Shown: piece by piece, positions 30,648-38,589 of the stretch
How the letters are laid out: every line of letters begins with the position of its first letter
How positions within the stretch are numbered: the stretch's first letter is position 1
From: Syntrophaceae bacterium UBA2280
Lineage (GTDB): Bacteria; Desulfobacterota; Syntrophia; Syntrophales; Smithellaceae
Reading direction: 5' to 3'
Assembly (NCBI GenBank): GCA_002347685.1
Contig: DDWS01000013.1
Location: 1 to 64,000 of the forward strand
DNA length: 64,000 bases
Made by a program: the position numbers and the translations under genes
The notes under the pieces: generated by a model
Told to the model about the DNA's origin: nothing
Databases searched by the model: none
Seen by the model: only the letters and a program-made list of their open reading frames with translations

Positions 30648-31625
30648 TTATTGTTTGTAAGCTTTTACGTTTGCCGCCTTCCAATTAAGAAGGGGATGAC
30701 GCGCGATCCGGTCTTGCATATCTTCTTCACGAGTCAGCAATTCGGGGCAAATATTCCCTTCATCAAGCAGTCTGTGAAAAAATTCCATCTCTGCATTTGT
30801 AAACGGCAGCAGCATTTTCAGAAAATTTTGGCAGTCCTCGACAAGGCTTTTCCCGAAACGGTCCACTTGCACCCTCTCCATTTCGGCAACCCGCAGGGTA
30901 GGCAGCAGCCGGCGCTCCAGATCGGCCGCGTCAAAATCCACATCGCCTGGGCTAACGGTTCTCCAGTCCTTGCGGTTCATCGCGCCATATACAACAAACG
31001 CCAGGCGTAAACGATCCCTGTCAATGTCATCTAAGTGGAACAGGTTGGCGCAATCAAACAAATCCCTCGCCTGACGCCGTGACAGGAGCGCGGCAAGTTT
31101 TCCGGCTGCAAGTTCGTGAATGTCGACAACCTCAATACCCTTAGCCTGCCAAATGCCGATTAATCGTGAATCCAAAGTCTGCAGCGGCCATAGTGGAACA
31201 CGAAACATGAAGTTGACATCTACTTCGAGGTTGCCACCCTGACCACCGGAATCGGAATAACGAACCTGCCATTTCCCGCCTGCATGTTCCGTGGGCACTC
31301 GCCGAACCGTGTAATTTTCACGGGACAACACGGCCTGTATCGCTTGCTCAATTCCGGGTCGTTGTTCAATCATGCTCTCTCGATCCACTGCCCCAACGTA
31401 ATTGAGGTCTATATCGATAGAAAGGCGCGGGATATTGAAGATAAAAAGGTTCAGAGCCGTTCCTCCTTTGAGGGCCAGCTTGTTCTTCAAAAAAGGATGT
31501 GAGCGCAGCGCGTCAAGCAATTGCAGTAACCGGGCTACTTTCTCGAGCATATCCGCCCGGAAACGGGTAACCTCCGCCTGCGTGATGAGGATCTCGGGAG
31601 AAATCTTCACAGTTGCTCTCCCCAC
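30648..31625 (-). CDS. AbiEii-type nucleotidyltransferase toxin (first pair)
   Basis: A 325-residue protein of the AbiEii/MenT-like nucleotidyltransferase group, toxin of type IV toxin-antitoxin and phage-abortive systems. The core is visible: LKGGTALNLFIF (near 52-63), then the metal-binding motif SIDIDLNY (near 70), and the later HELAAGKLAALLSRRQARDLFDCANL (near 173-198) with the family Lys and Arg-x-x-DLFD. The GTG at 31625 is used as start; a second GTG six codons later is possible. It overlaps the antitoxin stop by 19 bases. In known AbiE systems the toxin transfers nucleotides to tRNA; that target is not shown here. Confidence 0.85.
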   Translation of the reverse strand: MGRATVKISPEILITQAEVTRFRADMLEKVARLLQLLDALRSHPFLKNKLALKGGTALNLFIFNIPRLSIDIDLNYVGAVDRESMIEQRPGIEQAIQAVLSRENYTVRRVPTEHAGGKWQVRYSDSGGQGGNLEVDVNFMFRVPLWPLQTLDSRLIGIWQAKGIEVVDIHELAAGKLAALLSRRQARDLFDCANLFHLDDIDRDRLRLAFVVYGAMNRKDWRTVSPGDVDFDAADLERRLLPTLRVAEMERVQVDRFGKSLVEDCQNFLKMLLPFTNAEMEFFHRLLDEGNICPELLTREEDMQDRIARHPLLNWKAANVKAYKQ

Positions 31626-32413
31626 GACCTTTCGTAAACCTCTTCAGGCACAATAAGATTCCAGGCAGCGACGAACCGGCCATTTTTCCTTCGGCTGCGC
31701 TCGAGATAATGCGGACGGCGCGGTCGGCGTTCGCGAAAAACCTTCAAGTGCGAATCCTCAAGCACTAATGATTCCCGGTGCTGCTCAAGAAAAAACCCGA
31801 CTTTAGCGGCCGTTGTGGCATTATCAAGAAGATCGACATAGGCAACAACCTTGTCGAGATCAAAGTATTCTATCATCTCCAGAGAACGCCATATTTCTTC
31901 CCAACTGCCTGCCATATCCGGCCGGTTCAGAACATCCACAAATGTTCTCTCCAGGCCGGTTACAGAAACTGCCATTCCCGATCGACCCACTTCCATAACA
32001 TTGAAGGCCGTCGCATTTTTCCGGGCAAGGGCTTCTGGAAAGCGAACACCTTTGAACTGACGACCGCCAATTATTATAAGAGACAAAGGTCTATTGCTGG
32101 CATACGTGAAACGCTCAAACACAGAATAAGCTTTGCCGTGAAGCTCAAGGGCCGTGTGGTAGGCCAGCACGGAGTCCTGCGTTATCTTGGAGGCCAGAAG
32201 AAAAGGGTCGACCGGGTAAGTTTCGGCGGATGCCCCAGGCGGAACGGACGCATAAAGACCGCGACGAACCCGGATGATATTCCCTGCCTTAACATGGTAT
32301 GCAAGGAGAGATTCCTGCGTTCTCACATTATGTCGCCCATCGGAAGACAAAAAACCGGCAAGGTCTTCCAAGGTAAAAACAGGATGGCTGTGGAAAAAAG
32401 TCTTCAACTTCAT
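31607..32413 (-). CDS. AbiEi-type antitoxin (first pair)
   Basis: A 268-residue protein with an N-terminal winged-helix domain (FTLEDLAGFLSS, LLAYHVKAGNIIRVRRGLYAS; about 13-55) and the C-terminal AbiEi domain (SVLAYHTALELHG, then GLERTFVDVLNRPD). This matches the AbiEi_4-like antitoxin group that represses its own promoter and counteracts AbiEii. It is the first gene of the pair, and the downstream toxin start lies within it. A plausible promoter is at 32454-32481. The GCGTGTAA and GCGTTGTAA words between promoter and ATG (about 32430-32449) could be its binding sites, which is inference. Confidence 0.82.
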   Translation of the reverse strand: MKLKTFFHSHPVFTLEDLAGFLSSDGRHNVRTQESLLAYHVKAGNIIRVRRGLYASVPPGASAETYPVDPFLLASKITQDSVLAYHTALELHGKAYSVFERFTYASNRPLSLIIIGGRQFKGVRFPEALARKNATAFNVMEVGRSGMAVSVTGLERTFVDVLNRPDMAGSWEEIWRSLEMIEYFDLDKVVAYVDLLDNATTAAKVGFFLEQHRESLVLEDSHLKVFRERRPRRPHYLERSRRKNGRFVAAWNLIVPEEVYERSWGEQL

Positions 32414-32453
32414 AAAAGCCCTATATGACGTTACAACGCATTACACGCAATAT

Positions 32454-32481
32454 ATTTAAGTGTTATGAAGATTTATGTCAA
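32454..32481 (-). promoter_or_regulatory. Possible promoter of the first AbiE pair
   Basis: On the minus strand TTGACA (32476-32481) is a perfect -35 box. TTAAAT (32454-32459), 16 bases away, matches the -10 consensus at four of six bases. It would give a leader of about 35 bases before the AbiEi ATG. Confidence 0.4.
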
Positions 32482-32906
32482 ATGATTTTTTTCTTGCCGC
32501 CAATCAGTGGCACATAACGAAAGACCATGCGGTGGTTTCCGGTTACCTATGCAAGTGGATGGTGCAATGTGGATGGTGCATGGTTAAAAAGACAGTTTAA
32601 AGTCCCATGTTTAAAGTGTTTCGCTTTCCAGCCGTCAGGTCAACATTGCCGTGTCATTTCGGCTGTAGGCTTTTAGACTGCAGGCTGTTGATCTCAAGAC
32701 TGTAGGCTTTTAGACTATAGGCTGTTAGGTGTTAAACCACCCATCGCCTTGAACCTTGCGCCTCCAACTATGAGCCACGAGCTATGAGCTATGCGCTATG
32801 AACCTCCTTACACTTCGCCTTGATCCTTGAACTATGAGCCACGAGCTATGAGCTGCGAACCGCCCAACACCTCAATATTTTATGCACATTGTTTGGCGGG
32901 TTATAA
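32482..32906. repeat. Repeat-filled spacer between the first AbiE pair and HigBA
   Basis: No gene. Starts with about 60 bases of unique sequence, then GGATGGT units, a GTCATTTCGGCTGTAGGC word (half of the 64-base palindrome joined to TAGGCTG heptamers, about 32651-32740) and GAGCCAC/GAGCTAT units (about 32770-32855). Confidence 0.65.
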
Positions 32907-33212
32907 TTATGCGGCTTTCTTTGACTTTGAAATACCCACGTGAAGCTTCAACCCAAGGGCGGTAACAACCTTCAAAATCGTAGAGAACTCCGGATTTCCG
33001 TCCGGCGATAATGCCTTATATAGACTTTCTCTCCCGAGCCCTGCTTTTCTGGCGACATGCGTCATCCCTTTAGCTCTTGCGATATCGCCTAATGCGGCCG
33101 CTATCAGAGCCGGATCGTTCTCCTCAAGAGCAGCCTCGAAGTACGCCGCCATATCATCTTCCGTTTTCAAGTGATCCGCCGCGTCCCATACTTTCGTTTT
33201 TGTCTTTATCAT
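32907..33212 (-). CDS. HigA-like XRE antitoxin (HI1420/TIGR02684 type)
   Basis: A 101-residue antitoxin. The helix-turn-helix lies about 49-75 (GMTHVARKAGLGRESLYKAL), followed by SPDGNPEFSTILKVVTALG, the signature end of the probable addiction-module antidote family. It lies three bases downstream of its toxin gene, so the order is toxin first, as in HigBA-type pairs. The Lys-rich tail (ISKSKKAA) is normal. No operator was identified upstream of the pair. Confidence 0.85.
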   Translation of the reverse strand: MIKTKTKVWDAADHLKTEDDMAAYFEAALEENDPALIAAALGDIARAKGMTHVARKAGLGRESLYKALSPDGNPEFSTILKVVTALGLKLHVGISKSKKAA

Positions 33213-33215
33213 TGA

Positions 33216-33530
33216 TCACACCTCAATTTCGTGTAACAACTTCCTTGCCGCTTGAATATCCTTGTCTTGCGTTGACTTGTCTCCCCCGGCAAGAAGCACA
33301 ATGATTTGATTCCCCTTCCGGGTGAAGTACACTCGATAACCCGGACCGTAATCTATTCTCAACTCTGATATTCCTTCACCCACCGGCTTAACATCACCAA
33401 AATTCCCCAACGACATTCTACGAATACGAACATCAATCCGCGCCTTTGCACGGTGGTCAGCCAGCTTTTCAAACCATTTACCGTATTGATCCGTCTGGCG
33501 AATCTCGATTACAGCGGAAGTGTATTCCAT
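33216..33530 (-). CDS. RelE/HigB-type toxin (HI1419/TIGR02683 type)
   Basis: A 104-residue small toxin of the RelE/ParE superfamily. It shows the family pattern IEIRQTDQYGKWFEKLAD, ARIDVRIRRMSLGNFGDVKPVGEGI, ELRIDYGPGYRVYF and IIVLLAGGDKSTQ. Relatives cleave mRNA on ribosomes. ATG at 33530 is chosen; a TTG three codons earlier (33539) is also open and neither has a good Shine-Dalgarno. The antitoxin follows three bases later on the same strand. Confidence 0.82.
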   Translation of the reverse strand: MEYTSAVIEIRQTDQYGKWFEKLADHRAKARIDVRIRRMSLGNFGDVKPVGEGISELRIDYGPGYRVYFTRKGNQIIVLLAGGDKSTQDKDIQAARKLLHEIEV

Positions 33531-33539
33531 AGGATACAA

Positions 33540-33875
33540 TCTGTCAAGTTATATTTCAGCTTAGCCTTTTTGCAGTTGAAGGCAATAAAATCCGTTACCA
33601 GTTTTCGGTTTACGATCGTCAATCACTCGTTGATAGTGGATGGTTAGAAAGACAGTTTAAAGTCCCATGTTTAAAGTGCTTCGCTGTCCAGCCGTCAGGT
33701 CAACATTGCCGTGTCATTTCGGCTGTAGGCTTTTAGACCGTAGGCTGTTAGGTGTTAGACCGCCTCTCGTCCGGGCGGCATTTCCCGGACTTCGCACCGG
33801 CCCGGCGGTGCTTCGCCTTTATCCTTTAACCATGAGCCACGAGCTATGAGCTACGAACCTCCCATCGCCCATCGC
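33540..33875. repeat. Repeat-filled spacer
   Basis: No gene. The first 90 bases are unique sequence upstream of the toxin gene. They hold TATAAC as a possible -10 box but no convincing -35. Then come GGATGGT units, a TGTCATTTCGGCTGTAGGC join (about 33712-33731), TAGGCTG/TTAGACC heptamers and GAGCCAC/GAGCTAT units (about 33832-33858). CCCATCG/CCTATCG units run up to and into the end of the next gene. Confidence 0.65.
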
Positions 33876-34643
33876 CTATCGCCTGCGCGCAAAGCGCGCA
33901 TACTGCGGCAACTTCGACAAAGGTTTCAGAATAAAGGTTAATGGATTCGGGGAAAGATCGTTGACTTTCCAGGCACGATAGTTTTCAGCCATATTGTTGA
34001 ATGTATTTGATGGTCCCGGTTTGCATGCGCCACCCGTGCACATCGATACGAGATATCTGGGGATATAGGCACAAGACACATTATGTTTGTATAGCAAGCG
34101 AAGCATCAGCTCGTAATCGGCAGCCAGTTTGAAATCCAGATTGAACAAACCGTATTTTTCATAAATGGCACGGCGTACAAAAAAGGTAGGATGCGGAGGC
34201 ATCCAACCGTATCTGAACTTCCTTCTTTTATAATTGCCCGACTGCCAGTGACGAACGCGCTTATGGATATTGCCCACGTCCACATACGCCAAGTCGGCAT
34301 AGCAGGTATCGACATCCTCCCTGTTGATGCATTCGGCAACGAGTGAAAGAGCATTTCGTTCTGTATAAAAGTCATCTGAATTCAGAATGCCTACAATATC
34401 ACCCGTGGCCATGCGAATGCCCTTATTCATCGCATCATACAACCCGCTATCCGGTTCACTGATCCATTGGGCGATGCTGCTTTGATATTTTTGAATCACC
34501 CCAAGCGTCCCGTCTGTAGACCCACCATCGACAATGATATGCTCCACATGCGGATAATCCTGCGACAGAATACTTTCAATACAGGTTGAAAGCGTATCAT
34601 GACGGTTCAGAACTGGGGTGATGATGGAGATGGTGTGTGGAAT
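33876..34643 (-). CDS. Family 2 glycosyltransferase without a standard start codon
   Basis: The domain core is clear: TISIITPVLNRHDTLSTC, then EHIIVDGGSTDG, SEPDSGLYDAMNKGI and ILNSDDF (the DxD-type motif), a GT-A inverting transferase that adds a sugar to the growing lipid-linked repeat. The conserved N-terminal strand lies upstream of the first GTG (34547), so the gene must begin earlier. In that frame no ATG, GTG or TTG precedes the domain; ATT at 34643 or ATA at 34646, with AAAGGA just upstream, are the only nearby candidates. It begins right behind the previous transferase's stop. The last residues (RFARRR and the stop) are encoded by intergenic repeat sequence, so the C-terminus may be replaced. 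Confidence 0.72.
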   Translation of the reverse strand: MPHTISIITPVLNRHDTLSTCIESILSQDYPHVEHIIVDGGSTDGTLGVIQKYQSSIAQWISEPDSGLYDAMNKGIRMATGDIVGILNSDDFYTERNALSLVAECINREDVDTCYADLAYVDVGNIHKRVRHWQSGNYKRRKFRYGWMPPHPTFFVRRAIYEKYGLFNLDFKLAADYELMLRLLYKHNVSCAYIPRYLVSMCTGGACKPGPSNTFNNMAENYRAWKVNDLSPNPLTFILKPLSKLPQYARFARRR

Positions 34644-34654
34644 TATTTTATCCT

Positions 34655-35776
34655 TTAAGCCTGGAGATGATCGAAAATTTCTTTTGCTTTCTTCTCCCAG
34701 TCGAAATTCGCAAATACATATGACCGCCCCCGCTTACCCATTTGCTCTCTCTCAGCTGGCGTTTTCTGATACATCACTTTTATAGCATCCAGAAGCGCCG
34801 ACACGTCCGGCGTAACATATAAACCACATCCGACAGTTTCAATTTCTTTCCAGGGCGTTCCGGTTGTCGTAATCACCGGCCTTTCACAGGCGAATGCCTC
34901 TGCCACAACATTACCAAAGTTTTCGCTGTAAGAAGGTAAAACGACAACATCGGCATTTCGGATCAGATGAAGTTTATCAGGGCCATAGACCCCCGGATTA
35001 TACTCGATATTTTCATTGGCATAATTGATGGATAGACTTTTTAAATACCCCTGTAAATCAGGGCCAACGAGTAGAAGTTTATGTTGACCTTGGCCAAAGG
35101 TATTACAAAATTCCCTGTAGGCCTGAATCAGGATATCCAAGCCTTTTTCTTTCCCCATGCGGCCTAGAAATAAAAAAACAAATTTAGTGTTATCGTCTCT
35201 GGAAGGAAGATCATTGAATTCCTCAAGCGATATTCCGTTGCTGATCATCAAAGTGTTGGTAAACCCTTTCAATTTAAGCAATCGCTCTTCCGCCACTGAC
35301 GTAATGTGTATAAATTTTGCCTTACGCATTAGCGGAAACAACAAGAGGCTGAAGTATAGTAATTTACGCCATTTCTTGTAATTCATCGACCATGCAGTAA
35401 GTCCATGCGTCGCAACTGCAAATGGTTTCTTCTGCAGTACTGCGTAAATTTGGGCCAGAGTCGTTGGAAAGGGTAACGTGCCTGCAATATAAATAATATC
35501 AGCCATCTTTACATCACGCCATAAGCCAAACACAGCCGGTACCGAAAGACCATAACGATGAAAGAAATTTGACTTATAGCAATGGCCCTTACCGGCCATA
35601 TACTTCTTAACCTGCATAGGATTTTTACTGACCGCGCTGATTCGAAAAATTCCATACTTATTCAAGTAGGGGAGCAGATCATAACAGCATTGAACAACGC
35701 CACCATAATGAAAATCAGGTGCATAGTGCGTAGTGACCAACAAATATTGTTTATCCAATGAGGTTCCGCTTATCAT
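34655..35776 (-). CDS. Family 4 glycosyltransferase
   Basis: A 373-residue GT-B retaining transferase. The N-terminal domain opens with YLLVTTHYAPDFHYGGV. The C-terminal Rossmann half has FVFLFLGRMGKEKGLDILIQA cut by LLVGPDLQGYLK, and the E-x7-E donor site in VLPSYSENFGNVVAEAFACERPVI. It acts on the cytosolic face using a nucleotide-sugar donor; donor and acceptor are not predictable. The start overlaps the upstream methyltransferase stop by four bases. Sequence from here to about 43 kb is AT-rich compared with its flanks. Confidence 0.85.
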   Translation of the reverse strand: MISGTSLDKQYLLVTTHYAPDFHYGGVVQCCYDLLPYLNKYGIFRISAVSKNPMQVKKYMAGKGHCYKSNFFHRYGLSVPAVFGLWRDVKMADIIYIAGTLPFPTTLAQIYAVLQKKPFAVATHGLTAWSMNYKKWRKLLYFSLLLFPLMRKAKFIHITSVAEERLLKLKGFTNTLMISNGISLEEFNDLPSRDDNTKFVFLFLGRMGKEKGLDILIQAYREFCNTFGQGQHKLLLVGPDLQGYLKSLSINYANENIEYNPGVYGPDKLHLIRNADVVVLPSYSENFGNVVAEAFACERPVITTTGTPWKEIETVGCGLYVTPDVSALLDAIKVMYQKTPAEREQMGKRGRSYVFANFDWEKKAKEIFDHLQA

Positions 35777-36528
35777 TTCAGTCTTGCAATATAAATCTGA
35801 TTAGCACCGAATCTGGAAAGGAATCTATGACGCGCAGCCCACTTCTCTAAATTGAGAGCCTTTTCGAAAGCTAATACTTTAGCCAATTTCCCACTAAACA
35901 CACCACATCCAATAACGCGCACGACCTCCATCCCCGATTGCTCGACCATGGATAACACTTGCGAGTGGCTTAAATAGTTAGGCCGCCACGCATTCTGCTG
36001 AATACCCTTAAGGCAATAATAAGGCCAAGCCAGAAGTCTATAGCTCCACAAATTGCCATGGTTGTTAAAGATCAAGATACTGTTGCTATCCCGTAATCGT
36101 CCGGCCAAAGCTCGAAAAGTCGCCATACGTAGAACCTGCTCTGCATTCAAGAAAAATCGAAATGCCGTTATAAGATCATATTTCCCCTCAATCGCACAAT
36201 CTTTGTTTGTTATATCACAACATATAATCTTCGAACTGCTTACCTTTCGCCTAGCTACCGCTGCCATCTCGTTCGATATCTCTATCCCTGTTGCACAGCC
36301 GACCATTTTTTCGACAAAGGAAATAATACGCCCCGTACCCGTCGCAAAATCCAAATACTCTAAGACAGGCTGTGTGCTTCGGTATTCGTCAATAATATGC
36401 TGTAAGCATTCCCTTTCAATCCGCCATAATAGCTCACCATATGAGCCTGCTGCATACTGACCGAATTCATAAGAATGGACATTATCTACAGACTTGAAAC
36501 GATCTCTGTAAGTTGTTTCATCTTTCAT
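35773..36528 (-). CDS. Class I SAM-dependent methyltransferase
   Basis: A 251-residue protein. Motif I is LEYLDFATGTGRIISFVE (near 58-75), followed by TGIEISNEMAAVARRK and the DLITAFRFFLNAE region. ATG at 36528 is chosen because it overlaps the upstream stop as TAATG and has GGAG upstream; the frame extends to a TTG at 36543. It presumably methylates a sugar or another group of the polysaccharide, as judged only by its neighbours. The stop overlaps the next transferase start by four bases. Confidence 0.8.
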   Translation of the reverse strand: MKDETTYRDRFKSVDNVHSYEFGQYAAGSYGELLWRIERECLQHIIDEYRSTQPVLEYLDFATGTGRIISFVEKMVGCATGIEISNEMAAVARRKVSSSKIICCDITNKDCAIEGKYDLITAFRFFLNAEQVLRMATFRALAGRLRDSNSILIFNNHGNLWSYRLLAWPYYCLKGIQQNAWRPNYLSHSQVLSMVEQSGMEVVRVIGCGVFSGKLAKVLAFEKALNLEKWAARHRFLSRFGANQIYIARLK

Positions 36529-37586
36529 TAAGCATTTCTCCAATTCTGGATAATTAGCGATGCATCATCAATGTCGCTTGCCACACGAAACGCCAATGCG
36601 ATCATAAAGGATGCTTTCATATCTGGTGTAGCATCTGTCAAATACTTCCTCTTCACGAGCTTAGTTCCGCGGTGTGGATTTCGCCTTATGTTAGGCTGAT
36701 TCGTAGCAAGGTAGTATCCTATTTCATCAGTACGAACGGGTGCATCGGGCACGCTACCTTCCCAATCAAATATCCATATCTCGCTACCGCAACGAACAAT
36801 ATTATTATTACTCAGATCACCATGCGCCATACAAATACTGATTTCTCCAATACTCAACGTTTCAAGCAATTCATCATGAAAGGCTCGACATCTTTCATCA
36901 ATCACACTTAAATACTTGTTCCACCAGCTTAGCTTGTGCAAACCAGCAACTCCGAAGCGTGACGTCGGCCCGGCGTACTCACGGACACAAGCCGCCGGAT
37001 AGAAATAGCGCCTGCGAGAAACCGGCCTTGCATACTGAGGCAAGGGGGACAGAAGTAAATATGTATAGTTGGCAACTGAACCATAACTGATGAATTGCGG
37101 CACTTTAAAAGATATGGGTTTTATCTCAGAAAAGGCACTTAATACAAGTCCTTCGTGCCTTAGCAAGGCATTAGTCGATGAACTTAATGAGAGTGATACC
37201 TTAGCGTAGCCTATAGGACGACTATGCTTGTCAAATAAATGAACATATATTCTCTTTCTATCTGGCTGTGGTGGCCAAAAGACGGCAGCATCAACTCTGC
37301 TAACGCCAAGATGATCAGCCATTTCAGAAAGAAAAAGCGTCCATTCGTCCGACAGCATACTATCAACTTCAGCAGGTGATTCAATCGTCTGATTTAATAA
37401 GAAATCCATACCTAACAACATACTCGCATGAACAATTCCACGATAGGTACCGCGACGCCACGTTGTCGGCTGAAACCGCTTAATAGCAGCTTGACGGAAA
37501 TTGCTAGCTAGAGCAGGAATTGCGAATACGGGACGACCTGCATACTTATATAGCAAATATCCACTTGGTTCATGCATTGTAGGCAC
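36528..37586 (-). CDS. APH-fold phosphotransferase-like protein
   Basis: A 352-residue protein. The kinase-like active site is recognisable in the C-terminal half: catalytic loop ICMAHGDLSNNNIVRCG (HGDxxxxN, near 255) and metal-binding IFDWEGSVPD. The N-terminal half is less typical; SLSSSTNALLRHEGLVLSAFS may be the ATP-lobe helix. The start codon is GTG at 37586, with ATG at 37577 as alternative. The fold is shared with aminoglycoside and choline or ethanolamine kinases. In a polysaccharide cluster a role in modifying a sugar or aminoalcohol is possible, but the substrate is not visible. It is coupled to the methyltransferase by a one-base overlap. Confidence 0.65.
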   Translation of the reverse strand: MPTMHEPSGYLLYKYAGRPVFAIPALASNFRQAAIKRFQPTTWRRGTYRGIVHASMLLGMDFLLNQTIESPAEVDSMLSDEWTLFLSEMADHLGVSRVDAAVFWPPQPDRKRIYVHLFDKHSRPIGYAKVSLSLSSSTNALLRHEGLVLSAFSEIKPISFKVPQFISYGSVANYTYLLLSPLPQYARPVSRRRYFYPAACVREYAGPTSRFGVAGLHKLSWWNKYLSVIDERCRAFHDELLETLSIGEISICMAHGDLSNNNIVRCGSEIWIFDWEGSVPDAPVRTDEIGYYLATNQPNIRRNPHRGTKLVKRKYLTDATPDMKASFMIALAFRVASDIDDASLIIQNWRNA

Positions 37587-37728
37587 TCATAAGTTCATTA
37601 TAGCGCTGCTATTGAATAGCATTTTACACCTGACATACATTTGCCTCTAGTATCTTGCAGTGATCCTACTACCTCGAGATTTTTTCGAGGGCATAATGCA
37701 TTTTCAAGAAAACAATACCATTTTACTT

Positions 37729-38589
37729 CTATCTCTCAAATTGTTTCTTATAAGCATCCAACTCAACATAGTCATCCCACCGAATGCCCGGCGGAAGTTT
37801 TTTATAATCTAAGCACATCAGCAGATAATTCAGAGACATCGCCCGATATCCTTTCGCCATCAAGCGCCATAAGGCACGACTTCTTTGTGTGGAACCAACA
37901 AGATGTTCGTTAAAAATCTCCGTGGTCTCGTAGTTCTCTTTTGTCCGCCTGACCTGTAGATTAATAGTAGTTTTTGCTGAAGGATGTATGCGAAATCCAC
38001 CCATATAGGATGGTATGTGGACAACCCTGGCGCCTTCAGCCATCATGCGTACCCATATATCCACATCCATTGAAAGATGATACTTATGTTGAAGGCCCCC
38101 AACTTTCTCAAATAGTGACCTTTTGAAAAATACACATGGCGCGGTTCCCCACCAGACACCGCGATAAAAAAGTAAGCGCGATTGCCGTGGCACACGAATG
38201 AACCGCGTAATCGTACTATTTGCATCAATGTAAGCAATATTTGCTGTAATAATATCTGGTTTGTTCTTTTTGACATAATACCTCGCCACCATATCAAAGC
38301 AGTGGGGGAATAACACATCATCACTGTTTACCCATGCAAAAAGGTCACCTGTGCATTGATTAAAACCTTTCATGATTGCGTCACTTTGCCCATCGTCCGG
38401 TTCACTGCACCACCATTTCAACTTACTCGCATTTTTTTCAATAATATCAATGCTGCCATCTGTACTGCCGCCATCTGCAATAACATATTCCAAGCCGGCG
38501 TAGTTTTGATGCAGAATAGAAGTTATCGTTTCTTCAATAAACCCTACTTGATTGAATGAGGGCGTCACAATGCTAATGATCGGATTCAA
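37729..38589 (-). CDS. Family 2 glycosyltransferase
   Basis: A 286-residue GT-A transferase: ISIVTPSFNQVGFIEETI, YVIADGGSTDGSIDII, WCSEPDDGQSDAIMKGFN and WVNSDDV (DxD type). The start is TTG at 38589, overlapping the upstream stop as TTGA and preceded by AAGGAAG seven bases away. It is the third glycosyltransferase of the AT-rich cassette. Sugar specificity is unknown. The C-terminal region is soluble with no membrane segment. Confidence 0.85.
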   Translation of the reverse strand: MNPIISIVTPSFNQVGFIEETITSILHQNYAGLEYVIADGGSTDGSIDIIEKNASKLKWWCSEPDDGQSDAIMKGFNQCTGDLFAWVNSDDVLFPHCFDMVARYYVKKNKPDIITANIAYIDANSTITRFIRVPRQSRLLFYRGVWWGTAPCVFFKRSLFEKVGGLQHKYHLSMDVDIWVRMMAEGARVVHIPSYMGGFRIHPSAKTTINLQVRRTKENYETTEIFNEHLVGSTQRSRALWRLMAKGYRAMSLNYLLMCLDYKKLPPGIRWDDYVELDAYKKQFER

